A DNA stretch of 64,000 bases from Sphingomonas taxi (GTDB taxonomy: Bacteria; Pseudomonadota; Alphaproteobacteria; Sphingomonadales; Sphingomonadaceae), in assembly GCA_003243195.1 (NCBI GenBank), contig QFQI01000007.1, forward strand, positions 1-64,000, in the 5' to 3' direction. Every line of letters begins with the position of its first letter. Position 1 is the first letter of the stretch. The position numbers and the translations under genes were made by a program. The notes below the pieces were generated by a model. It was not told where the DNA came from, did not search any database, and saw nothing but the letters and a program-made list of their open reading frames with translations. This document shows, in pieces, positions 1 through 9,142 of the stretch.

Positions 1-79
1 GAGTGGTCGAAGGCGCTCGCCTGGAAAGTGAGTATACGCCAAAAGCGTATCGAGGGTTCGAATCCCTCCCGCTCCGCCA
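1..79 (+). tRNA. tRNA-Ser(GGA), 5' end cut by window edge
   Basis: The sequence holds a D-arm remnant, an anticodon arm with loop CTGGAAA (anticodon GGA), a long class II variable arm (tacgccaaaagcgta) and a T arm GAGGG-TTCGAAT-CCCTC. The acceptor 3' strand is CCGCTCC, followed by discriminator G and an encoded CCA at 77-79. The long variable arm and discriminator G fit serine. The first dozen or so bases lie outside the window. The catabolic cluster starts right downstream. Confidence 0.93.
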
Positions 80-166
80 CATACCATCCTGTCTCGTCTG
101 ATCCGCCCCACGTCCGGGCTGGCCCCCGCTGCCGTAATCGCGCTGTCGTGTCGCCGCCAAGCGGCA

Positions 167-208
167 TTGCAAAAGCCGGCGGCACCGAATAGGCTGCATT
201 CGAATGCA
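167..208 (+). promoter_or_regulatory. Promoter and LacI-type operator of the HisD-like operon
   Basis: A sigma70-like -35 TTGCAA (167-172) lies 17 bp from a -10-like TAGGCT (190-195). The perfect 14-bp palindrome TGCATTCGAATGCA (195-208) overlaps the end of the -10. The same palindrome recurs at other promoters of this cluster, so binding by the LacI protein encoded at 8004-9065 is a strong inference. A TTG at 167 opens the long reading frame, but it belongs to the -35 and is not a likely start. Confidence 0.7.
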
Positions 209-223
209 ATGCGGAGAGTGATC

Positions 224-1549
224 GTGCGCCATTTGAAGACGAGTATGGAACCGGCCGCGCGGGCGGAGCACAATCGTGCGGTGCGCGATACGGTGGAGGG
301 CATTCTGGCCGACATCGAGGCGCGCGGGGACGATGCCGTGCGCGACCTGTCGATCCGGTTCGATCAATGGGACCGCGACAGCTATCGCCTGACCGACGCC
401 GAGATTCAGGCGTGCATCGACCAGTTGAACCCGCAGGACCTTCGCGACATCGAGTTCGCGCAGACGCAGGTCCGCAACTTCGCGCGCATCCAGCGCGAGA
501 GCATGACCGACGTCGAGGTGGAAACGCTGCCCGGTGTCGTGCTGGGCCACCGCAACATCCCGTTGAACGCCGCTGGCTGCTACGTGCCCGGGGGGAAATA
601 TCCGTTGCTGGCCAGCGCGCACATGAGCGTCATCACCGCCAAGGTTGCGGGCGTGAAGCGGGTCGCGACCTGCGCGCCGCCCTTCAACGGCAAGCCGGCG
701 CCCGCGATCGTGGCGGCGCAGGCGATGGCGGGCGCGGACGAGATCTACTGCCTGGGCGGGATCCAGGCGGTGGCCGCGATGGGGCTGGGCACGCCGTCGA
801 TCGCGCCGGTCGACATTCTGGTAGGGCCGGGCAATGCGTTCGTCGCGGAAGCCAAGCGCCAGTTGTTCGGTCGCGTCGGCATCGACCTGTTCGCCGGGCC
901 GACCGAGACGCTGGTCATCGCCGACGAGGATGGCGCGGATGGCGAATTGTGCGCCACCGACCTGCTGGGGCAGGCGGAGCATGGGCCGGACAGCCCCGCT
1001 ATCCTGCTGACCACCTCCGAGAAGCTCGCGCGTGACACGATGGCGGAGATCGAGCGGCTGCTTGCGATCCTGCCCACCGCCGATCATGCGCGCAAGGCGT
1101 GGGAAACCTATGGCGAGGTGATCGTCGCCGATTCCGACGCGGAGATGGTGCGCATCGCCGACGACATCGCGTCCGAACACGTGCAGGTGATGACCCGCGA
1201 CCCCGATTACTTCCTGACCAACATGACCAATTACGGCGCGCTGTTCCTCGGCCCGCGCACCAACGTGGCCTATGGCGACAAGGTGATCGGCACCAACCAC
1301 ACGCTGCCGACGCGCAAGGCGGCGCGCTATACCGGCGGGCTGTGGGTCGGCAAGTTCCTGAAGACCTGCACCTATCAGCGCGTCACCAGCGATGCGGCGT
1401 CGGCGATGATCGGCGAATATTGCAGTCGCCTGTGCGCGCTGGAAGGGTTCGTCGGGCACGGCGAGCAGGCCAATGTCCGCGTGCGCCGCTATGGCGGACG
1501 CAACGTCCCCTATGCCGGCCGGGCCGAGCCGGTGGCCGAACCGGCATGA
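224..1549 (+). CDS. HisD-family (sulfopropanediol/histidinol-type) dehydrogenase, catabolic paralogue 1
   Basis: Predicted NAD-dependent, zinc-containing dehydrogenase of about 441 residues that would oxidise a primary alcohol in two steps to a carboxylate, as histidinol dehydrogenase does. The HisD signature residues are present: zinc ligands Gln250 and His253 (QAEH), Asp352 (YGDK) and His412 (VGHG), and the catalytic pair Glu318-His319 (SEHVQ). The nearest described relatives of this subtype are HpsN-like 2,3-dihydroxypropanesulfonate dehydrogenases. No histidine-pathway genes are nearby, so it is probably catabolic. GTG 224 is preferred because GGAGAG (213-218) sits 5 bp upstream; ATG 209 would abut the operator. 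It is first in an operon with the SDR, MetE-like and aldolase genes. A diverged copy lies at 9143. The substrate is unknown. Confidence 0.85.
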   Translation: MRHLKTSMEPAARAEHNRAVRDTVEGILADIEARGDDAVRDLSIRFDQWDRDSYRLTDAEIQACIDQLNPQDLRDIEFAQTQVRNFARIQRESMTDVEVETLPGVVLGHRNIPLNAAGCYVPGGKYPLLASAHMSVITAKVAGVKRVATCAPPFNGKPAPAIVAAQAMAGADEIYCLGGIQAVAAMGLGTPSIAPVDILVGPGNAFVAEAKRQLFGRVGIDLFAGPTETLVIADEDGADGELCATDLLGQAEHGPDSPAILLTTSEKLARDTMAEIERLLAILPTADHARKAWETYGEVIVADSDAEMVRIADDIASEHVQVMTRDPDYFLTNMTNYGALFLGPRTNVAYGDKVIGTNHTLPTRKAARYTGGLWVGKFLKTCTYQRVTSDAASAMIGEYCSRLCALEGFVGHGEQANVRVRRYGGRNVPYAGRAEPVAEPA

Positions 1550-2310
1550 CGCTGCCGCGCACGCCCTCGTTTCGGCTCGACGGGCGCCGCGCGCTGGTGA
1601 CGGGGGCGGGGCGCGGCATCGGCGTGGCGCTGGCGGCGGCGCTGGCCGAGGCGGGAGCGACCGTCGTGCTGGCCGCGCGCACCGCGATCGACGTCGAGGC
1701 GGCGGCCGCGGCGATCCGGGCGGCGGGCGGCCACGCGGGGGCGACGGTGCTCGACGTTGGCGACGTGGCGGCGGTCGCCGCCTACTTCGATCGGGAGGCG
1801 CCGTTCGACATCCTCGTCAACAACGCCGGCACCAACCGGCCCAAGCCGATGCAGGCGGTGGAGCCGGACGATTATGACGCGGTGCTGGACCTGAACGTCC
1901 GGTCCGCCTTCTTCGTGTCGCAGGCGTGCGTGCGGCGGATGATCGCGGGCGGCATCCGCGGCGCGCTGATCCACATCGGCAGCCAGATGGGGCATGTTGG
2001 CGGCCCCAACCGCTCGCTGTATTGCGCATCGAAATGGGCGCTGGAGGGGATGAGCAAGGCGTTCGCGCTGGATCTGGCGTCGTTTGGCATCCGATCGAAC
2101 ACCATCGCGCCGACCTTCATCGAAACCCCGTTGACGCGCCCGTATTTCGAGGACGCCGCCTTTCGCTCCGGCGTGCTGGACAAGATCAAGCTCGGCCGCC
2201 TGGGCACGGTCGAGGATCTGATGGGGGCGGTGGTGTACCTGGCGTCCGACGCGGCGGCGCTCGTCACCGGCACCAGCCTGATCGTCGATGGCGGGTGGAC
2301 CGCCGACTGA
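1546..2310 (+). CDS. SDR family NAD(P)-dependent oxidoreductase
   Basis: Classical short-chain dehydrogenase of 254 residues. It has the cofactor motif TGAGRGIG at residues 19-26, a NNAG motif, catalytic Ser146, Tyr159 and Lys163 (YCASK), and the usual C-terminal TGTSLIVDGGW. Its ATG overlaps the stop of the upstream dehydrogenase (ATGA), showing translational coupling in one operon. It probably interconverts a hydroxyl and keto group on the intermediate handled by the neighbouring dehydrogenase and aldolase. The substrate cannot be read from sequence. Confidence 0.92.
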   Translation: MTLPRTPSFRLDGRRALVTGAGRGIGVALAAALAEAGATVVLAARTAIDVEAAAAAIRAAGGHAGATVLDVGDVAAVAAYFDREAPFDILVNNAGTNRPKPMQAVEPDDYDAVLDLNVRSAFFVSQACVRRMIAGGIRGALIHIGSQMGHVGGPNRSLYCASKWALEGMSKAFALDLASFGIRSNTIAPTFIETPLTRPYFEDAAFRSGVLDKIKLGRLGTVEDLMGAVVYLASDAAALVTGTSLIVDGGWTAD

Positions 2311-2334
2311 TGCCCGACCCGAAGGAATTGCATC

Positions 2335-3483
2335 ATGGCTGACCGTATCGTGACCACGCATGTCGGTTCGCTGCCGCGCAGCGCGGCGGTGACCGAACTG
2401 ATCTTCGCGCATGAACAGGGCGAGACGGTCGATCCGGCGCGTTTCGACGCGGTGCTGACCGAAGCGGTCGACGCCTGCGTCGCACGGCAGGTCGAATGCG
2501 GCATCGACATCGTGTCGGATGGCGAGATGGCGAAGATCTCCTACGCCACCTACATCAAGGACCGGATCACCGGGTTCGATGGCGACAGCCCGCGCACGCC
2601 GCCCGCCGATCTGGAAGCCTTTCCGTCGTTCCTGAAGCGGCAGGCCGGCAGCGGCGGCACGCCGACCTATCGCCGTCCGTGTTGCGTCGGGCCGATCGCG
2701 CCGAAGACGCTGGCGCCGCTGGTCGACGACCTGCGGCGGTTCGACACCGCGATCGCCGCGCATCCGCCGGCGGGGAGCTTCATGAACGCCGCGTCGCCGG
2801 GCGTCATCGCGCTGTTCCAGCCGAACCGGCATTATGCGACGCAGGACGCGTATCTGGAAGCGCTGGCCGAGGCGATGCGCCCGGAATATGAGGCGATCGT
2901 GGCGGCGGGCCACGTCCTGCAACTCGACAGCCCCGACCTGGGGCTGGGGCGGCACATGATGTACAAGGAGCGCAGCGAGGCCGAATATCTCCCGCTGATC
3001 GCGCGCCATGTCGAGGTGCTGAACCACGCGTTGCGCAACGTCCCCGCCGATCGCGTGCGGATGCATGTGTGCTGGGGCAATTACGAAGGGCCGCATCACT
3101 GCGACGTGGAGATGCGGACGATCCTGCCGGTGCTGATGACGGCGAAGCCGCGCGGATTGTTGTTCGAGACGGCGAATCCCCGCCATCAGCACGACTGGCA
3201 GGCGTTTCGCGATCTCGCCGCGCTGATCCCGGAGGATCGCGTCCTGATCCCCGGCGTGATCGACTCGACCACCAACTTCGTCGAGCATCCCGAGGTGGTG
3301 GCGCAGCGGATCGAGCAGTTCGCCGCGCTCGTCGGGCGCGAGCGGGTGATCGCGGGCACCGATTGCGGCTTTTCGACCTTTGCGGGGTTCGGTGCGGTCG
3401 ACCCCGAGATCGTCTATGCGAAGCTCGCCACGCTGGCGGAAGGGGCGGCGCGCGCCAGCGCACGGCTGTGGCGCACGGCATGA
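2335..3483 (+). CDS. MetE C-terminal-like zinc methyl/alkyltransferase (cobalamin-independent methionine synthase II family)
   Basis: This 382-residue protein equals the catalytic C-terminal barrel of MetE without the N-terminal half. It opens with the TTHVGSLPR motif. Zinc ligands fit the MetE pattern: His244 and Cys246 (HVCWGN), Glu278 (FETAN) and Cys344 (DCGFS). Relatives include epoxyalkane:coenzyme M transferase and methionine synthases. It lies in a catabolic operon 24 bp after the SDR gene and is followed by an aldolase with an ATGA overlap. I therefore infer a thiol-dependent alkyl or methyl transfer, possibly demethylation, rather than methionine synthesis. The acceptor thiol is unknown. 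Confidence 0.85.
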   Translation: MADRIVTTHVGSLPRSAAVTELIFAHEQGETVDPARFDAVLTEAVDACVARQVECGIDIVSDGEMAKISYATYIKDRITGFDGDSPRTPPADLEAFPSFLKRQAGSGGTPTYRRPCCVGPIAPKTLAPLVDDLRRFDTAIAAHPPAGSFMNAASPGVIALFQPNRHYATQDAYLEALAEAMRPEYEAIVAAGHVLQLDSPDLGLGRHMMYKERSEAEYLPLIARHVEVLNHALRNVPADRVRMHVCWGNYEGPHHCDVEMRTILPVLMTAKPRGLLFETANPRHQHDWQAFRDLAALIPEDRVLIPGVIDSTTNFVEHPEVVAQRIEQFAALVGRERVIAGTDCGFSTFAGFGAVDPEIVYAKLATLAEGAARASARLWRTA

Positions 3484-4235
3484 GCGGCGCGTTGAAGCAG
3501 CGGCTGGCCGCGGGCGAGACGATCGTCGGGACGTTCGTGAAGACGCCGTCGCCGATCGTGGTCGAGGTGCTGGCGCTGACCGAGCTGGATTGCCTGTGCC
3601 TCGACGCCGAACATGCGCCGTTCGACCGGCTGGCGATCGACCATGGCGTGATGGCGGCGCGGGCGGGTGGCATGGACGTGCTGGTCCGCATCCCGGCGGT
3701 GACGCCCGAGCATGTCCTGAATGCGCTGGATTGCGGGGCGACCGGGGTGGTCGCGCCGCATATCCGCAGCGCGGCCGAGGCGCGGTCGCTGGTGGCGATG
3801 GCGCATTACGGGCGCGGCGGGCGCGGCTATGCCGGGTCGTCGCGCGCGGCAGGCTATACGACGCGCGCGATGGCGGCGCATCTGTCGGCATCGGCGGAGC
3901 GCACGATGGTGGTCGCCCAGATCGAGGATCCGGAGGCGGTGGAGGCGATCGACGCGATCGCCGCCGTGCCGGGGATCGACGCGCTGTTCGTCGGGCGCGT
4001 CGACCTGACCGTCGCGTACGGCGCGGACAGCCAGGACGATCCCCGCGTCGTCGCGGCGGTGGAGGCGATCTGCGCCGCGGGTCGCCGCCACGGCGTGCCG
4101 GTCGGCATGTTCCTGGCGCGGCCGTCGGACATCCCGCAGTGGCGCGCGCACGGCGCGACCTTCTTCCTGCTGGGGTCCGACCACGGCTTCATCCTGTCGG
4201 GCGCAGCGGCGCTGGTGGCGGCCGCGCGCGGCTGA
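3480..4235 (+). CDS. HpcH/HpaI family aldolase/citrate lyase family protein
   Basis: Class II pyruvate-type aldolase of 251 residues. The family cleaves 2-keto-4-hydroxy acids to pyruvate and an aldehyde in a metal-dependent reaction. The N-terminal GTFVKTPSP and LDAEHAPFD segments are typical. The metal ligands are Glu149 (QIEDPEA) and Asp175 (GRVDLT). The start overlaps the stop of the MetE-like gene (ATGA). As last gene of the operon it may release central metabolites from the pathway intermediate. The MFS gene converges 3 bp after its stop. Confidence 0.92.
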   Translation: MSGALKQRLAAGETIVGTFVKTPSPIVVEVLALTELDCLCLDAEHAPFDRLAIDHGVMAARAGGMDVLVRIPAVTPEHVLNALDCGATGVVAPHIRSAAEARSLVAMAHYGRGGRGYAGSSRAAGYTTRAMAAHLSASAERTMVVAQIEDPEAVEAIDAIAAVPGIDALFVGRVDLTVAYGADSQDDPRVVAAVEAICAAGRRHGVPVGMFLARPSDIPQWRAHGATFFLLGSDHGFILSGAAALVAAARG

Positions 4236-4238
4236 GCG

Positions 4239-5474
4239 TCAGGCGCGGCGGCCGGGCAGCAACGGTGCGCGATGCGTTTCGGGCAACCATAGCCAGATCA
4301 GCGCGGCGAGCGTGAACGCCACCGCCGCGCTGCCCATCGTCACGCCCAGCCCGAAGCGGGCGGCGAGCGACCCGGTCACCAGCGGCGCGAAGAAGGAAAC
4401 CAGCCGGCCCCAGTTGAAGATCGACGCCGCCGTCGACTTCAGGTGCGCGGGATACAATTCGGTCAGCCACGGACCCCAGATGACGCTGGCCGACAGCATG
4501 AAGCCGTAGACGACCCCGATCCAGCCGAGCAGCAGCGCATCGGTGTCGACATGCAGGTAGAGGAGGATCGCCGCGGCGGCCGCGAGGAAGCCCAGCGCGT
4601 TGAAGCGGCGCCCGAACCGATCCCCCGCCCAGCCCCAGACGAAGCCGCCGACGATATTGGCCGCGAACTGCCACGCCACCAGCGCGCCCATCGCGGCGGG
4701 ATCAAGCCCGCGCACATCGCGCAGATAGGTCGTCAGCCAGCCACTATAGGCCTGATACCCGAAGAAGTTCAGCCCGGTCAGCGCCGCGAGCAGGAGCGTG
4801 CGGGCGCGCAGGCCGGGCGCGAACAGGTCAAGCACCGGCAGCCGCGCGGGCCGCGCTCCCGCCCGGCCACGCGCATCGACGCTTGCGGGGATCAGGACGA
4901 GCGCCAGTCCGGCGAGCAGGATCGGCGGCAGGCCGCCGGCGACCAGCAGTGCGCGCCAGTCGCCATTCGCCCAGCCGCTGGCCAGCCCCAGCATCGTGAT
5001 GGCGCTGGAGAAGATCGCGTTGATGAGGCTGGCGAGTCGCCCGCGGACGGTGGGCGCGAACAGGCCGACATAGATGCCGACCACGATCGGGAAGATGCCC
5101 CCCATGAACAGGCCCAGCACCACCCGCTGCGCCAGATAGGCGGCGTAGCTGTCGATCAGGCTGCCCGCCATCAGCGCCGCGCCATAGCCCAGCATGACCA
5201 GCGCCAGCATGGCGCGGCGACCATAACGGTCGGCAAGCTGGCCGATCACGATCGCACCGACCAGCGCTCCGGCGCCCTGCGCGGAATAGCCCGACCCCGC
5301 CTGGGTGAGCGTCAGCCCGAGCGACTCGCGCATGAACGGGCGGAGCACGTCGACGCTGTTCCAGGCCCAGCTATAGAAGAACTCCGCCACCATCAGGAAC
5401 GCGAAGGCGACGACCGCCCGCGCCAGCGGCGGCCGCGTCGCGACGTCCGGTTCGGCGGCGGACGCGTCCGTCAT
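4239..5474 (-). CDS. MFS transporter, paralogue 1
   Basis: Major facilitator superfamily permease of 411 residues with 12 predicted membrane segments. The loop 2-3 motif GQLADRYGRR and its C-terminal counterpart GDRFGRRF are present. It is likely a proton-coupled organic-acid or aromatic-acid type importer in the inner membrane. It shares long identical stretches with the MFS protein at 10504-11793, for example TGLNFFGYQAYSGWLTTYL. It follows the TonB receptor gene by 49 bp on the same strand, so the pair would move one substrate across both membranes. The in-frame start at 5552 overlaps the receptor gene; ATG 5474 is preferred. Confidence 0.88.
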   Translation of the reverse strand: MTDASAAEPDVATRPPLARAVVAFAFLMVAEFFYSWAWNSVDVLRPFMRESLGLTLTQAGSGYSAQGAGALVGAIVIGQLADRYGRRAMLALVMLGYGAALMAGSLIDSYAAYLAQRVVLGLFMGGIFPIVVGIYVGLFAPTVRGRLASLINAIFSSAITMLGLASGWANGDWRALLVAGGLPPILLAGLALVLIPASVDARGRAGARPARLPVLDLFAPGLRARTLLLAALTGLNFFGYQAYSGWLTTYLRDVRGLDPAAMGALVAWQFAANIVGGFVWGWAGDRFGRRFNALGFLAAAAAILLYLHVDTDALLLGWIGVVYGFMLSASVIWGPWLTELYPAHLKSTAASIFNWGRLVSFFAPLVTGSLAARFGLGVTMGSAAVAFTLAALIWLWLPETHRAPLLPGRRA

Positions 5475-5523
5475 TCCCGCAAGCGCGGCATCCGCCGCCG
5501 GAAGGCTGGCGGATGCCACCGGC

Positions 5524-7890
5524 TCAGTACCGCAGGCCGAGACGCAGGCCATAGACGCGCGGCGGGCCGTAGGATTGCTGGATCCGCTGATTGTTGCCGA
5601 CCGTCGAACTGTACAGCACCGCGTGCTTCGTCAGGTTCGTTCCGAACGCCTCGACATAGACCTTCGTCGACGCGGCGGTCCAGCGCAGGTTGGCGTCCAG
5701 CAGCGCATAGCTTCTCTGCCGGTCGATCGCGGTGTTATAGTCGGTGGAGTAATAAGCGGTCGAATAGAGCATGTTGAGCGCCGGCGTGATCCGCGCGCCG
5801 TCCGCCAGGTCGAGGTCGTAATAGACGCTGGCCGTGCCCTTGAACGTCGGCGACATCGGCACGTCCTTGCCCGCCAGATCGACGGTGACCGGATCGCCGT
5901 TGGCGGCGGTGTAGAAGGGGTTGGGCCGGGTATAGGCGGTGAATTGCGCATCGAGCAACGCGCCGGTCAGGTCGATGTGCAGCCCGTCGACCGGCAGGGT
6001 GCGCAGTTCCACCTCCGCGCCATAGCTGCGCGCCGCGCCCGCGCTGGCATAATAGGACAGGTTGGTCCGCTGATCGAGGATCGTGATCTGCAGATCCTTG
6101 TAGTCGTTGTAGAAGGCCGACAGGTTCAGGATCATCCGGCCGTTCATCAGCGTGTTCTTGCTGCCGATCTCATAGGCCGTGACCGTCTGCGGCGCGTAGG
6201 AGAAGGGGATGGCGGCGTTCGACGAATTGTTGTTGATGCCGCCCGAGGAGAAGCCGGTCGACACCGTGCCGTAAAGCATCATCGCGCGACTGGGCGTATA
6301 TTCGACGCCGCCCTTCCACGTCACCTTGTTGAACGTCGGCTCGCCGTCCGCGCGCGCCGCCGTCCGCGTGTCGAAATCGAACGTTCCCGCCGGCGCAGTG
6401 AAGTTGGTGATGACATAGGCCTTGCTCTCGTCGGAGTAACGGACGCCGCCGATGATCTTCAGCGTGTCGGGGACGATCGCGAAGCTGGCCTGTCCATAAG
6501 CGGCATAGGCCTTGGTGTTGATGTCGGTGCGCGACTGCGTGCCGCGCGTCGCGGATGTCGTATAGACCTGCTGGTAATATTCGGTGATCTTGTCGTGGAA
6601 ATAATAGCCGCCGACGATCCACTCGAACCGCGACGATCCCGCCGAGGCCAGTTGCACCTCCTGCGTGACCGACGTGGTATAGGTATTGGCGGCCTGCAAC
6701 CCCGCGGCGGCGAAGCCGCCCGACGTGCCGGCCGCGGGGAAGACGATGTTCGTCTGGTCCAGGTCGGCGCTGCGATAGGCGTGGAAATCGGTGTAGCCGG
6801 TGATCGAGCGGAGCGTCGCGAACCCCAGGTCGAAGGCGATCGAGCCGCTGCCATAGGCCTGGTCGAGCTGCTCGAACGGCTTGTAATCCCATGAATTGGT
6901 ATAGGGATCGTCGCTGACCGACACGCCGATGTCGACGCCGTTGACGATGTTGCTGCCGTTGCGCGCGCTGGGATTGACCGCATAGGGACGCCCGCTGATC
7001 GAGCGGAGCCCGGTTGCCGGGTTGATGAGCGTACCGCCGACCCGGTAGCCATAAGCGCCGCCGCCGGTGTTGTCGCGCTTCCAATAGCCGCCGCGCGCGT
7101 CGATCTGGATGTCCGGGGTCAGCGCGATCGCGATCGAGCCGCGCAACGCCGTCTGATCCTCGTCGAGCAGGCGGAAGCCCTGCGTGGAGCGGACATAGCC
7201 GTCATGCTGGCTGTGATAGGCGGCGACGCGCAACTGGACCGCATCGCTGACCGGAAGGTTCAGGTAGCTGTCGAACTGGTACAGATCGTAATTGCCGATC
7301 GTCCCGTTCACGCCCGCCTCGAACCGCTTCGTGGGGGCGTTGGTCGTGACGCTCAGATTGCCGCCGAACGTGTTGCGGCCATAGAGCGTGCCCTGCGGCC
7401 CACGCTGGACCTCGACGCGCGCGACGTCGAACAGCGGGATGCTCTGCTGCTGCGTGCGGCTCTGGTAGATGCCGTCAAGGTAGAAGCCGATGACGGGATC
7501 GCTTTGCGCGCTGACGAGCTGGGTGCGCACGCCGCGGATCGCGGGGAAGGAATCCGAGCCCTGCTGGCCCCAGGTCAGGCCGGGCGAGAGGAGTTGCAGG
7601 CGGCTGGCGTCGGTGATCCGCACGCGGTTCAGATCGTCGGCCCCGATCGCGGTGACCGACAGCGGCACGTCCTGCAACCGCTCCGTCCGGCGCTGCGCGG
7701 TGACGACGATATCGCCGAGCGCGCCCGTCCCACTCTCGGTCGCGCCGCTGGCGGGGGTGTCCGCGGCGGCGGGCGATTGCCCGGCGGATCCGGCCGCGGC
7801 GTCGACCGGCGCGGTCTGCGCGGTGGCGGGCGTTGCGAGCGCCATGGCCAGGATCGTCAAGGATATGCTGCTCGCCACCCGCTTGGTCAT
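5524..7890 (-). CDS. TonB-dependent receptor, paralogue 1
   Basis: Outer-membrane receptor of 788 residues. It has a signal peptide ending near TPATAQT, a TonB box region (DIVVTAQRR), a plug domain (LQDVPLSVTA, then RVEVQRGPQGTLYGRN) and a 22-strand barrel closing on a terminal aromatic (LGLRY). It shares the 17-residue block DGIYQSRTQQQSIPLFD exactly with the receptor at 12043. Two operator-like palindromes lie just upstream of its start. It heads an operon with the MFS gene. Confidence 0.93.
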   Translation of the reverse strand: MTKRVASSISLTILAMALATPATAQTAPVDAAAGSAGQSPAAADTPASGATESGTGALGDIVVTAQRRTERLQDVPLSVTAIGADDLNRVRITDASRLQLLSPGLTWGQQGSDSFPAIRGVRTQLVSAQSDPVIGFYLDGIYQSRTQQQSIPLFDVARVEVQRGPQGTLYGRNTFGGNLSVTTNAPTKRFEAGVNGTIGNYDLYQFDSYLNLPVSDAVQLRVAAYHSQHDGYVRSTQGFRLLDEDQTALRGSIAIALTPDIQIDARGGYWKRDNTGGGAYGYRVGGTLINPATGLRSISGRPYAVNPSARNGSNIVNGVDIGVSVSDDPYTNSWDYKPFEQLDQAYGSGSIAFDLGFATLRSITGYTDFHAYRSADLDQTNIVFPAAGTSGGFAAAGLQAANTYTTSVTQEVQLASAGSSRFEWIVGGYYFHDKITEYYQQVYTTSATRGTQSRTDINTKAYAAYGQASFAIVPDTLKIIGGVRYSDESKAYVITNFTAPAGTFDFDTRTAARADGEPTFNKVTWKGGVEYTPSRAMMLYGTVSTGFSSGGINNNSSNAAIPFSYAPQTVTAYEIGSKNTLMNGRMILNLSAFYNDYKDLQITILDQRTNLSYYASAGAARSYGAEVELRTLPVDGLHIDLTGALLDAQFTAYTRPNPFYTAANGDPVTVDLAGKDVPMSPTFKGTASVYYDLDLADGARITPALNMLYSTAYYSTDYNTAIDRQRSYALLDANLRWTAASTKVYVEAFGTNLTKHAVLYSSTVGNNQRIQQSYGPPRVYGLRLGLRY

Positions 7891-7948
7891 GCCCGTCCCC
7901 CATGTTTCACGTGCGGACTTCGCCGCCCCTCGGGCACAGGGCTATCGG

Positions 7949-7962
7949 TGCATTCGAATGCT
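7949..7962. promoter_or_regulatory. LacI-type operator upstream of TonB receptor 1
   Basis: TGCATTCGAATGCT matches the cluster palindrome at 13 of 14 positions. It lies 59 bp upstream of the receptor start, with a second site at 7976, which suggests cooperative or looped repression. Confidence 0.65.
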
Positions 7963-7975
7963 GTCCACTAAAATG

Positions 7976-7989
7976 CGCATCCGAATGCA
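7976..7989. promoter_or_regulatory. Second LacI-type operator upstream of TonB receptor 1
   Basis: CGCATCCGAATGCA matches the cluster palindrome at 12 of 14 positions. Its centre is 27 bp from that of the 7949 site. Confidence 0.55.
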
Positions 7990-8003
7990 GGCGTCAGGGC
8001 CGC

Positions 8004-9065
8004 TTAGAGTCGCGCCGACTGCCCCGGCACGAACGCACCGACGAACGAGCGGCGTTCGGCGGGCAGCGAGGGATCCTCGATCCGCTCCATCAGCATCTGC
8101 ACCGCCGCCTCGGTCATCCGGCGCACCGGCTGGCGGATCGAGGTGACCTGATAGCTCATCCAGCCCGCTGGTTCGGAGCCGTCGAAGCCGACGATCGAGA
8201 TATCGCCGGGCACCTGCATGCCGAGGTCGAAGCGGCATCCGTCGATCGCGCCGATCGCCATCACGTCGCTGACGCAGATGACCGCATCGAGCGACGGGGT
8301 GGAGCGCGCGAGCGTCGACACCGCATCGCGTCCGCTGGCATAACTGAAATCGCCGCGCACCACGGGCGTGTCCTCGATCCCGGCTTCGGCGAGGCGCTGG
8401 AGCGCCGCCAGCCTTCGCTCCTCGCCAACTGCGCTGTCCTCCGGCCCGGCGATCACGGCGTAGCGGCGATGCCCCGCCGCCAGCAGCCGGTCGACGAGAT
8501 CGCGTTCCCCCGCCGCCGAGTCGCACCACACGCTGGGCGTCAGGTGCTCGCCGGCGGTGCGATTGTAGAGGACCAGCGGGATGCCATGGCGGCGGATGCC
8601 CGCGATCTGATCGTTGTCGAGGCGGGCCGCGGAGATGATGCCGTCGACATCGTGCCGCCACACCTGTTCCAGGATCGAGTCGATCTCGCTTTCGGCGGTC
8701 AGCGCGAACAGCAGGACGCGGATGTCGCGATCGGTCAGCCGGCGGCTGAGCTCGGCCAGCACCTCGGGATAATGGAGGTTGGTCAGGCGCGAGATGAAGA
8801 CCGCGACCAGATTGGTGCGGCGGGTAATCAGCGCCTGCGCCAGCGCATTGGGGCGATAACCGAGTTCGGTGGCCGCCTTCATCACCTTGTCGCGGGTGGC
8901 GGGCGCGATGCTGCCCCCCGGCGCGAAGCAGCGCGACACCGCCGATTGCGATACGCCGGCCAGGCGTGCGACGTCATAGGAGGTGGCGCGACGCACGCTG
9001 CCGAAGGCGACGGGCGCCTCCTCCTGCTCGCTGGTCTTTCCGCTTTTGTTGCGCGACTTGGGCAC
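8004..9065 (-). CDS. LacI family transcriptional regulator of the catabolic cluster
   Basis: About 353 residues. An N-terminal LacI helix-turn-helix (SYDVARLAGVSQSAVSRCF) follows a roughly 27-residue basic and acidic extension. A periplasmic-binding-protein-like effector domain follows (VDGIISAARLDN, DAVICVSDVMAIGAI, ISIVGFDGSEPAGWM). The frame is open up to 9104, but that start would place the operator 9083-9096 inside the gene. GTG 9065 has a G-rich Shine-Dalgarno (GGGGG) just upstream, so it is preferred. The divergent operator implies control of itself and of the second HisD-like gene, and similar palindromes at five other promoters make it the likely cluster repressor. The inducer is unknown. 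Confidence 0.88.
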   Translation of the reverse strand: MPKSRNKSGKTSEQEEAPVAFGSVRRATSYDVARLAGVSQSAVSRCFAPGGSIAPATRDKVMKAATELGYRPNALAQALITRRTNLVAVFISRLTNLHYPEVLAELSRRLTDRDIRVLLFALTAESEIDSILEQVWRHDVDGIISAARLDNDQIAGIRRHGIPLVLYNRTAGEHLTPSVWCDSAAGERDLVDRLLAAGHRRYAVIAGPEDSAVGEERRLAALQRLAEAGIEDTPVVRGDFSYASGRDAVSTLARSTPSLDAVICVSDVMAIGAIDGCRFDLGMQVPGDISIVGFDGSEPAGWMSYQVTSIRQPVRRMTEAAVQMLMERIEDPSLPAERRSFVGAFVPGQSARL

Positions 9066-9082
9066 CTGACCCCCGTGACATG

Positions 9083-9096
9083 TGAATTCGAATTCA
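9083..9096. promoter_or_regulatory. Divergent LacI-type operator between regulator gene and HisD-like gene 2
   Basis: The perfect palindrome TGAATTCGAATTCA differs from the consensus TGCATTCGAATGCA only at the symmetric third positions. It lies between the LacI gene and the divergent dehydrogenase gene. Confidence 0.6.
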
Positions 9097-9142
9097 ATAA
9101 GCATCCGTCACGCCATGTTGTGGCATGCAAGAGGAGGACGGA

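Noticed and set aside
1..79. tRNA-Ser as an attachment site for a genomic island covering the catabolic cluster
   Set aside because: I found no integrase gene and no second copy of the tRNA 3' end in the window. It remains possible only if such features lie outside.
224..1549. Biosynthetic histidinol dehydrogenase (hisD)
   Set aside because: No other his genes are adjacent, there are two paralogues, and both sit under a LacI-type operator in a transport and catabolic setting.
1510..3891. Minus-strand open frame of 793 codons opposite the first catabolic operon
   Set aside because: Antisense shadow of the SDR, MetE-like and aldolase genes, with low-complexity Arg/Pro/His composition.
9066..9104. 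Longer N-terminus of the LacI regulator starting at 9104
   Set aside because: It would put the operator palindrome inside the coding region and adds residues unlike the family. GTG 9065 has a better Shine-Dalgarno.
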